Shown here in pieces: positions 23,485 through 34,700 of a stretch of DNA of 64,000 bases. Origin of the DNA: Bryoerythrophyllum caledonicum (Eukaryota; Streptophyta; Bryopsida; Pottiales; Pottiaceae); assembly GCA_963971425.1 (NCBI GenBank), contig OZ020516.1:13566593-13630592 (forward strand), in the 5' to 3' direction. The first letter of the stretch is position 1, and each line of letters starts with the position of its first letter. The translations under genes and the position numbers were made by a program. The notes beneath the pieces are model-generated. The model made no database searches. It worked only from the letters and a program-made list of their open reading frames with translations, and was not told the DNA's origin.

Positions 23485-23855
23485 TACCGTAGGTGAACCT
23501 CTAGTTTGGCGTTTATTAATTAGAAAAATCCTTGCCGAATTAAGTGGGAAAATATTTAATGAAATTGCTGAAACTAGAGAAACTATATATTTACAAATTT
23601 TGTCACATTGAAAGACATCAAAGGAGAGTGGGGCTTGGAAAAGCCTCCCTTCAAAAATGTGCATGCATGGAGGATTTGATTTAGAACCTCAAGGTCTTGG
23701 GTTCAAACCCCTTGGTCGTCAAATGTGCTAAACACAAAAATTTGTGATTTCTTGCCGAAAATAAAATTATTTTCAATTTGGATGCCGAATAGCCTTTAGT
23801 CACTTTAATTAATTATTTGGCATGGAGATGCCAAACTAGAGGTTCACCTACAGTA
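23485..23855. mobile_element. MITE with TA-flanked 26-bp inverted repeats
   Basis: The left end, TA then CCGTAGGTGAACCTCTAG, is mirrored by CTAGAGGTTCACCTACAG then TA at the right end. The inverted repeat continues to TTTGGC/GCCAAA. TA at both borders fits a Tc1/mariner-type non-autonomous element. The core contains GGGTTCAAACC (about 23700), which matches a tRNA B box, but an A box is not convincing. Confidence 0.65.
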
Positions 23856-23964
23856 TCTCCAATTGGCCTGCAGTTTCACAAAATAAATAGTCAAGCTATA
23901 TATGCAAGAAGTTTTTCTTCCAAAGTTAAAGCCTTGTGCTCAGTTTGGTTGTCCAATGAACGCG

Positions 23965-26900
23965 GAGAAGAAGAACGTCGGTCTCCGAAGGAGCCGGCGT
24001 GAATAAAGTGTTTGTTCGTTCCACTACTAAGACCATGCCCACCGGACAAGGAATTAGTAAATTGGAACTACTTCCCCCTCTCGAGGGTAGACACTATGTA
24101 ACAGGTGACCAGATACCAACCAAGCACACAAACAACCAATGTAACAACTAACAAAGCAAGTCGCCAAAACCACAAAACCAACTAGTCAAGATAAATCTGG
24201 GCGGAGAAGCATTTAAGGGGGATCTTGAGTATCGGGGAGGGCTTGGTTGTTTTCAATTTTACGTTTATGTAGCAAAATGGACATGGCATATTGAATAGCG
24301 ATGGTGTTAATTTTTTTAAAAGTGGTTTTGATTGTTTCAATGGGTATTTTGAAGGTATCTTCTAGAGTTTTCATAGATGGGATAAAGGTGGTGGCACGAG
24401 CGCCAGATGTGATAACAATAAGGGGGTCTACCTTCCATCCAAAGGCAATGATGTCGTCAATGAGGGGTTGGTATTTGTCTATTTTGTTTTGGATTGTTTC
24501 CGGAGAAAATCTATCGTTGCAATATGTGAATTCAATGAATTGAATGGTGTAGTCTTGGTTAATGTGGTCGGGTGGCGGATCATTGTATGGTAAACCTCTG
24601 ACACATAGGATGTCCGGTTTGAGCCTAGCGTTGCAATGACATCTTTGGGTCACACATGAGCATGGGAGTAGCCAAGGGGGGACCGTATTTTCTTGTGGAT
24701 TGTTATTAAAAATGCCGGCGTTCATTAGTATAAAACATCTCACTTTATTGTAGGAGGTGATTAGTTTTCGGACTTCCCCTACCGCTTTATTATGCCTTTT
24801 AACAATTAGAGAGTGTATGTGGTGGTTTTGGCATTTGAGTAGAACATGAAGCCATGTGTCGGAGTCCGTTGAGGGGCATATGGGGCATGTTATGGATGGG
24901 AACCTTTCTAATCCAAAGAAGAGTTGTTTGCGAGCGTTTCCCATATATTGACCAGTACAGAATTTGATGAGGCATGTTATTTGTGAGTCTGAGATGATGG
25001 GGTTTTTCCAAAAGTTTGTAGAGAGTTCATTGTCTATGTCGTTATTGTTAGTCCATTTTTCTATGTAAGGAATATTTTCTGAGATTGTGTCAAGGTTGTT
25101 GTAGAGGTCTTGTTTTTTGAGATATTTGCCCAAAAATCTAATTGGGCCTTTGTCGGGGGTATCTTCTTTGGAAGGCCAATCTTCTTTTTGAAAGTAGTAT
25201 GGGGTGGCATGGGCATGTTCGTGTGGATCTTTGGCATTTTTGTCTGTTTTTTCTCGGCCTTCTTTTGCAAGTTTGTCTGCTTGTTCGTTGCCGTCAATGT
25301 TGGCATGGGCTCTCACTTTGTGAAGGGTTGTGATTTGTGTACGGTTTTGTAACATTTGGACCATTGATGTTAATATGGTTTGGTCGGGGTGGCTATTGTG
25401 AAGGGTAGGGTGTGTTATTTGAGTGTTTAGTAGGTAGAGTGCATTTATACAATCGGTGAATATATGTGCAGGTTCATTTTTGTATTTTGTTGTAATGATT
25501 TGTAGTGTTTTGTGAATGGCCATGAGTTCTGCTCTGAGGACGTTTTGTAGGCCATGGAGTCTTTTGGCTAGTTTAATTTCTTTGATAGAATTATACATGC
25601 CATAGCCAGCTTTTTCTCTACGCCAAGAACCCGGGCTAATTTGTTCTGGTGGTTTAAAGGAGCCGTCAGTGTAGTAACTGTGTGCGGGGTTAAATTTTGG
25701 TGTAGTATGAGTTGGGTAGTCAGGGAGAGGGGGATGTGTGACGGAGTAGTTTAATGTGTTGTTGACATAGTTTAGTTTGGACCAGTTTTTACTTTTGTTT
25801 ACTGGGGTTTGTATGGGTGTTGGTGGAGCCAATTTTGTGTATATTCGGTGTATGTTTAAATTGTTTGTTATGGTGGTAAGTTCGGCAAGTTGTTCTAGGG
25901 AACCTAGGGTTTGATTTTGATGATGGACGCATAGTATTTGTAATGTTGATGGCTCGATTCGGGGTTTTTTTAGTTCGGGTGGAATAGTAGGTTCTTCGTA
26001 TGGTATTGTGTCTGCCTCAAATACTGCAATGATATGGGAATCTAAAAATGGGTTTAAATGTTGGTTGTTGTTTTGGTACCAATTGTTGTTCGGTGTGATG
26101 ATGATCGTATTTGTGTTATTTGGATCGTGTTTGGCGGCAAGTCGAGCCCAATGTATTGCTTGTTCCATATCTTTCTCGTTGTGGGGGTGAGCTATACCTT
26201 TACCAATCCATTTATAGTCAAAGGCCTTTCCTAGGGATCCGAATATTTTATCCCTTTCATAAGGTGAGTAGAATTTTTTTAGTTTGGTAGAACATGTGAC
26301 CGGGGAAGAAAAGTATGCTTGTTCGATGTTAAAGGATGTGATTAATGAGTCTAAGATGGGAGTGGGTATTGTGTATTGTGCATTTTTTAGGGGGTCAGTT
26401 TTTGGTATTCGGTATTTATACCTTTGGTATAGCCAGATTATTTCGGTTTCAAAGGATTGGGTCGTTGGTTCGATGTGTGTAGGAGTTTGTAAATTTATAT
26501 TGTATTGATTCCATAGCCATTGGAGTCTAGTAATGGGGATGGTGTGTAAATGTCGGCCATTTTCTTCGTATAGATGTGCTTGATTGTTATTTATTTGGAT
26601 TGTGTTTGAGGATGTAAGGATATCATTTTCGGGGTTGCATTCTGATGTGTGGATGTTTAAGAGAGGGATAATTATGGGTGGTGTTACGGATCTTGAGTCT
26701 GAGAATTGTTCTTGGGGGTGGTGTGCTAGGATGATATCCGAGTATATTTTGTTTTGAATTTTTTGGTAGTATTGTTTTAATTTTTCTGTGTTATGTGTGG
26801 AGGTGTTGGTGTCATGTCGTGGAAATAGGTCTCTTTGGGGAAGCCATTTATTGTATGTGTTATCATTGTGTTGCCATTGACATAAATATTTTGTGTATGT

Positions 26901-28390
26901 ATTTTTTATGTTATTTGTGTCTGTGTGTTGGATATGTTTATGGTTTATGATATTATTAATGGGATATGTGGTAGGGTTTTTGGGGATGTATGTTGGGGGG
27001 CGGGGGTGGTATGTATGTGGAGGGTTAGGGGGGTTGGTTGGTGTGGGAATATTTCTTGGGATGATGTTATTGTTGAGGGTGGTGAATGGATCTTTAAGTA
27101 TATGAGAGTATGGGTGTATGTTGCAAGGAGTATGACATGTAGTGGGGCATGTTGGGTGGCAAAATAGTTGTTTAGCAACATTTAGGGCACTTTTTATTAG
27201 TTTGGATGGGGTGAAGTGGTAGGTTTTGAAATCCTCATTGTTCATGATTTGTGTGCCGTTTGTTATAGTAATTTGGTTTAGTTCAAAAATATTTTTTGAG
27301 AGGAGTTTTTGTAGAAGCTTTTGGGAGAGTTGGGCATTGAGTGTGTTATGATTTAGTGTTTCTTGGCGCCATAGTATTTCTAGTGTTGTAGGATTAGTGA
27401 GGAAGTTTGGGAGCGTACTTTTAAGGTGGGCTTTAGCTATATGTTTTAATAAGAAGAATGTTCGTGTTATCGGTGATCTTATGCAGTCACTTGTTTTAAT
27501 TCTAGGTATGTTTTCTGCGCCACCGTATTGGGCAAGGACATAATGAGTTAGTCCATTATATATTTTTCCAAGTCTACCTTTGTCATTTAAGGCATTTTGT
27601 AGTTGTTCACCTATACAACGGAGGTATGCGTTTTTGAGGGAGAAAGCTTCAAGCCCGAATAGGTTATGCGGGAGTTGGGTTATTGCATTTGACATGCATT
27701 TTGGTAGTCCACATATGGTTTTTTGTATGGCTATTATTTTTTTATCAAGTTTTTTGATAGCTGGCATAGAGTATGGTACACCGTAGAAACTGTATGCCAC
27801 ACCTGGACGTAGTACGGTATCAATCATTTTTATTTTTTGTTTCATGGTGGCCGGGCATGTTGTTAGTTTATTGCATTGTTTGATGAGTTTTGTCGTTGTG
27901 GTGTGGATTTGGATTTTCCATTTTAGTGATGGAACAAGATTTGTACCTAAGTATATGTATGGTTCATTTTGGTGTAATATGGGGATTGGTTGATTGCGGT
28001 AATTGATGTTGGAAGCTTGCATAAGGGCTTTAAAAGTGGTAGGGTTTATTTTGGATTTGTTTGGGCATCCGGTAGCGGCACATTTTGGGACACCTACGTC
28101 CATTCCGGTCCATTTACAATATCTATCAATTTTGTTGAGTTGTATTTGGATAGATTTGATTTTGTTAGTTATGGCGGCGAGGTCATCTGCGTATGCGGCA
28201 GAATTTATTGTGACTTGTGATGTGCCAAAAGTGTATCCATTGTTGCCTCGTTCTAGCCATCTGAGTAGTGGTTCTAAGAATATAATGAATAGGTATGGGC
28301 TAAAGGTATCTCCTTGTATAGTTCCTCTTTGAATGGGTATAGGTTTTGTTTTCCCAAAATGTTCACCAGTATAACAAGTAGATGATTGAG
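23965..28390 (-). mobile_element. LINE copy 1 (Dualen/RandI-like), 5'-truncated, minus strand
   Basis: This is a reverse-oriented copy of the element at 28391-38294. Its 3' end lies at the left, with GAGAAGAAGAAC (a TTC-repeat tail on the minus strand) followed inward by the shared 3' UTR. Its 5' end stops at 28390 inside the reverse-transcriptase region, where the match to 33872 onward of the other copy ends. About two dozen amino-acid differences in roughly 1,270 aligned residues separate the copies, so they are close relatives. I found no target-site duplication flanking it. Confidence 0.85.
24213..28390 (-). CDS. LINE polyprotein, C-terminal part (RT end, MTase-like, RNase H, RLE)
   Basis: Uninterrupted minus-strand frame from the truncation point at 28390 to the stop at 24213. 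The first in-frame Met is at 28103. It holds the RT motif AAYADD, the thumb and linker region, a segment resembling PCIF1-type adenine methyltransferases, RNase HI (YYTDGS, LRAELMAI, FTDCINALYLL, GNEQADKLA), the knuckle CPICPSTDSDTWLHVLLKC, the RHN motif and a restriction-like endonuclease (KPDILC, FIEFTY, KIDKY). The native C-terminus IAIQYAMSILLHKRK is retained here, unlike in the right-hand copy. The truncated 5' end removes the apurinic-type endonuclease and the start of RT, so this copy cannot move on its own. Confidence 0.8.
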
Positions 28391-28782
28391 GCTAGATTGT
28401 CAAGTTTTGAGGAGAGATGTCTGAGAGTAGCTGAGAGCTCCGTATTTTCTGGTTAGGTGCAACAAAGAAGTTAGTCTCTGGGAAGAGGTGTGAGTGCAAC
28501 GAAGGTGGCTGGATCTGTTGCATACCCCGCTCATAGCTAAGATCAGAGGCAATAGTGGGCTTTGAGAGTGGCGTTGTGTTGGGCAGGGGTAGTAAAGGTC
28601 AGATCTAACCCTGGCATTCGAAATTTGAGCGATCTGAAGGTAGATTGGAGTGAGGGATGACCTGAAAGCACTGGGACCCTGTGTTGGCACTCGATCTAAC
28701 TTCTTAGAACTCAAACACGATATACAGGTGTAGATCTAACTTGTGTTGGTTGTGACGCCCTAAGCCCACTTAGACTTCTTGA

Positions 28783-31700
28783 TTGTTGCCCCGACCCAGA
28801 AACCACCACACATACGATCTGAAGTCCACACACAGATTCGGGATAGTAGCGGCTCACACTGAAGGAGCCAACCAGCAGCGAGAACGAGATCTCAAGTCCA
28901 CACAAGTGCAAGAGAGTGCAACCAAGTTACAGAACAGACGAGAGGAAACCGACGATCAAGGAAGTTCACATGACCTGAAGTGCATCCAAGTTCTGCAGCA
29001 AACATCAGCCACAAAGAAGCACACCAACAGCACGAAACCAAGCAGACAGCACTCCATCCCTGGAGTGCCCAGGTTCGATCTGACCTTACTTCATTTCAAT
29101 TTATTTTTTGTTTGTTTATTAGTGTTTGATTTGTTTGCACATTACAGTATACGAGTGATACAAAGAGATCTACAGAGCACTCACACACTAGTAGCTACCT
29201 CCGACATCTTACATATCACCACACTCACATACACTAGATGTAGATCACCACAAGCTCACTGTAACAACACGCACATAAAGCTCCACACTAGATCTCTGAT
29301 AGAAAACCCTATTAAGCTCGTATGTGTAGATCGCACGCGGAAGCGCTGGAAATTTTTCCCAGATCTAGATCTACCTGCACATCAGCAACAAAGACACACA
29401 ACATCAACACTGAAGAAAACGACACGTCGACAGCAGTGCACAAGAACACGACGCAACGGCCAACAAATCCGTAACTCTATCCACATCACAACAAGACCTC
29501 ACAGCAAGATCGCAACATACAATAACACCTCAACAGGGAGCAACCTACAGCAACTTCACACCAAGATTCGATCAAACGTAACGGAGGACCAAGATCCAGC
29601 CCGCGGCAACATAACAGGGAGCACACTCTACCCCTCCTCTCACAGTTCTTCCCCTTCTTGCATTCCTCACTCACCGCTCTCACCTTGCTTAAACCCTCCA
29701 CCTCTCCTCCATGTTCCCTCCTTCATTCTCACCACAGATTCCAAGCTCCCCCACCCAAGCCCCCGGCGCATTACTACAGACAGTCACCTGAATCGAATCC
29801 AAAGACCACGACCCAACCCTCCACAAACCCTCGCACTCACACAACTTCTCCCTGCGAACCTCTCCCTGCAAACCTCTCCCCATAGCGACCCCTGGAACTC
29901 CCCTTGCGACCTACAAAACCTTGGTAGCGACCTTGTGAATCTTCATAGCGACCCCTGGAAATCCCCCTGCGACCTATCAATTGGTAGCAACAACCCCTGG
30001 AAATCCCCCTGCGACCTACCAATTGGTAATAGCGACCTCCCTAATCCCCCCTGCGACCTACCTAATTCCCCTAGCGACCTACCTAATTCCCCTTGCGACC
30101 TACCTAATCCCCCTTGCGACCTACCTAATCGCCCTTGCGACCTACCTAACCCCACTACCAGTACATATACTGGTACGTATTCTGGTGCGTATTCTGGTAC
30201 GTATTCTGGTATGTATAATCATACGAATACCGATATGAATACTGATACATATATTGATACGTATATTGGAGTACATATTGGTACGTATATTGGTACGTAT
30301 ATTGGTACATATACTGATTCATATACTGATATGAATACTGATATGAATACCAATACAAATACTTGTACGAATACTAACACGAATACTTACACAAATATTG
30401 ATACGAATACCAAGACGAATACTTACACGAATACTCATACAAATACCAAGACGAATATTAAGGCACATACTAATACGAACATACGAATGAATACAAATAT
30501 AAAACCAAATACAACTACATATACACACACAAAGACAACCACACACCATCAAAGAAACACATACATATACACACACACACACAAAGACGAATACATACAA
30601 TCAAAAAAGCACCAAAAAAAATACCAAAGCCACATACAAAAACACAAAATTCCAAAACAAAACAATAAACCCACCTACTACAAACTACTAATATTAATTG
30701 GAGGGGACATAAACACAAGGCCAAACACAACCAAAAAAAAATATAAACAAACACACACACACCTATACACCATTAATAAAACAAAAACAAGTACGCAAAC
30801 AAACACATGGACACAAAAAAAATTAAAGATAAATACAATTACATTCAAAAAAAATATTGAATTTATAAACATCCACCTCTCTCCAAACAAACAAGACCTC
30901 CATAACATAACAAAGCCCCAAAGAATTACAAAAAAAGAAAAAACATTAAAAAACAACACTAAACACACATATCACAAACTCCTACTACTTCTAGGAGGGG
31001 ACATAGAAACTAACCCAGGACCCATGCCTAATATACTAAAAAGACACCCTACTTCACATAAGAAAAATGCAAAAATTTACTTCATACCTAATACCATAAA
31101 ACTACAACCGGAATATAGACACATTGCAAAATCTTTTGCACCTTTCTTAAAAAACACACATACATTACACCACACACATAACAACACATATCCAAACATT
31201 GCCCGATACGTTCAACAAAAAAATGCGCATCCACCACCTCACATACTATATGCTCTAGTAGTCACTACCCATCCACACATAGATGAATGTAACCATCTCT
31301 TAAACCCACAAAACCTGAACACAATTACATGGGTCAATACACTTCTACAAAACTTACTAAACTTACAAAATCCACCGGAACGACACATCTACACTTCACA
31401 CCCGTATACAAAGTTCCTTGAAGACAACCAAAATATTATAAACCATGAGAACTCAATACATAAGGAACTATATGACTTTTTACACAGCGAAACAATATCT
31501 CCCTCAAATGAAACAATAAAAATAAAATTCCCCTACCTACCTAACAATCTCATCAATGAATCACTAAAATGTTTGGACCCTATACCAGAATACACCCACC
31601 CACCCCCACCACTTCCCTACATCTCTCCGCAAAACCAAAATATTATATCAAATCAAGAAAATACATACATAATCACATGGAATGCCTCCTCTCTAAACAC

Positions 31701-34700
31701 TGCCCTTCCTAGCCTACAAACTTTGGTCACGCACACAAATACACCACCAGCCCTCATAGTTATACAAGAAACAAAATTATCTGCCACAAAATCCACAAAA
31801 TATATACAAAATATATTTCAAGACTATAAACTCATCTATAACAATATACATGCACTTACAAGATGCATTCAACAACGAAGACCATACACACCAGGCCGAG
31901 GAGGTCTCCTTACACTAATACACAAAAAATATGCCTTCCCGGGCAACATCAACAAAATCCCTACCCCAATGCACATATCACCTTACATTCAAATAATCAA
32001 AATTACTAATCACCCTCTACAACCATGGTTAATCTTTCACATGTATATGCCATCTCATCCCGAAGACACTAGATTTATCATAGACATACAAAACACTATT
32101 ACTTCCCAAATTCATAATAACCCTAATCACACATACCTATTGTGTGGGGACTTCAACAGAGACATAGCATTAATTGGTCGCCAAAATGGAAATCATAACA
32201 CCCCCCCTCAAACCATTGATTACCAATGGCGCCGCTTCACAGAAAACTTAAACTTCGTCTACATCGATACCGATACACAATTCTCTAGACAAGGTGGCTA
32301 TAATTACAGCGACTGGAGTCTAATAGATGGATTCTACATAAATACAAACAACAATACACAATACACCTCTACAACAAACAAGGATGTTATTCTCAACTCG
32401 GACCACTCACCTATACAATTACACATTCCAAATAACACATTAATTAATAGAACTCCTACAATCCTAAAAAATGATACTATACGCATACTCAACCCCATTC
32501 CAAAAGACAATATAGAAAAATTCAACACCAAATTCTTTGAAAAAAACTCCATACAAATAGACTCCCTCATAAACACTCTCGAAAATAACAATCAATTATC
32601 ACAAATACAATGGCAAGAAGCATGCCACACCCTAGACAAACTTATCAATGCAATCTCTGACACACTAGAACAAACTTGTAAAGCCCAACCAATACCTCAA
32701 ATGACAAACAGAACTTCTCAACAAGGAGGTTACTTACCCCGTAAACTTTCTAAAACTTGGAAACAACACCTAACCACATACCATACTATACGGAAAACCA
32801 TTAGAATTGTAAAAAATAACCCTCAATGGCGTAATCACCCCATATGCAACGAACTACTAACTATACAATACACCCAAATCCCTACCCCGCCACCTTCGGA
32901 CCTACCTCACGATACATGGATAAAAAATATAGCACTAATTGCAAAAAATGCCAACATACAAGCCCGCAAAATTACCTCAAAATATACCAAAGATAACATT
33001 AAAAAAGCCATTTCAAAATATAGACAACTATACGAAATTAGCCCCAAAAAAATTAACAGGAAAGTTTTTAAAAACCTTGAATATCCACCAATGGATTGTA
33101 TCACAGACCAATACAACAATATTCTAACTAGCCCAGAAGACATTGCAAATGAAATATTCAACCAACAAACCAAAAGTAATAGACCAACAGTACCAACATG
33201 TAATTATCAACCACAACATCCATCTGAATGTACATGTGCAGTACGCCAGTACCCATGGCACGACCTCGATGGATTTACCCTTGACAAACGAGGCGAACCA
33301 GAAATCTCACTACATAAATACTTTAATATAGCCACATATGACACATGTCTTCACAATCTTGGTAACAACAAAGCCCCAGGCCCAGACCGCATCCCAAACT
33401 CAATACTAAAAAACATGCCCCCAAGATTCCATAAACTATTATTACTATTCTTTTCTCATTGTTACAAACAAAAACAAATACCTATGTCATGGAAATCAAG
33501 TACAACAATTCTACTATACAAAAAAGGCGATCCATCTATACTACCCAACCATAGGCCAATTGCACTAGCTAACACAATATACAAACTCTTCACTAGTACA
33601 CTCACCTCTATACTATCCTCATACGGTGAAAAATTCAAAATCTTACATGATAGTCAAGAAGGATTTAGAGCAGAAAGAAGTACCGCTAGACAAATACAAA
33701 CTATAATAGCCGCACTAGAAGACGCAAGATTTACAAACCAAGATATATACATACTATACGTCGACTTCAAAAACGCCTTTGGCTCAATGGACCATGCCCG
33801 ACTATTAGCAATAATGATGGACCTTGGTTACCCAAAAGATGCAACTACACTTATTGGTAACATCTATTCTCAATCATCTACTTGTTATACTGGTGAACAT
33901 TTTGGGAAAACAAAACCTATACCCATTCAAAGAGGAACTATACAAGGGGATACCCTTAGCCCATACCTATTCATTATATTCTTAGAACCACTACTCAGAT
34001 GGCTAGAACGAGGCAACAATGGATACACTTTTGGCACATCACAAGTCACAATAAATTCTGCCGCATACGCAGATGACCTCGCCGCCATAACTAACAAAAT
34101 CAAATCTATCCAAATACAACTCAACAAAATTGATAGATATTGTAAATGGACCGGAATGGACGTAGGTGTCCCAAAATGTGCCGCTACCGGATGCCCAAAC
34201 AAATCCAAAATAAACCCTACCACTTTTAAAGCCCTTATGCAAGCTTCCAGCATCAATTACCGCAATCAACCAATCCCCATATTACACCAAAATGAACCAT
34301 ACATATACTTAGGTACAAATCTTGTTCCATCACTAAAATGGAAAATCCAAATCCACACCACAACGACGAAACTCATCAAACAATGCAATGAACTAACAAC
34401 ATGCCCGGCCACCATGAAACAAAAAATAAAAATGATTGATACCGTACTACGTCCAGGTGTGGCATACAGTTTCTACGGTGTACCATACTCTATGCCTGCT
34501 ATCAAAAAACTTGATAAAAAAATAATAGCCATACAAAAAACCATATGTGGACTACCAAAATGCATGTCAAATGCAATAACCCAACTCCCGCATAACCTAT
34601 TCGGGCTTGAAGCTTTCTCCCTCAAAAACGCATACCTCCGTTGTATAGGTGAACAACTACAAAATGCCTTAAATGATAAAGGTAGACTTGGAAAAATATA

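Noticed and set aside
23641-23720. A possible tRNA gene because of GGGTTCAAACCCC
   Set aside because: Only a B-box-like string is present. No acceptor stem or convincing A box could be built around it.
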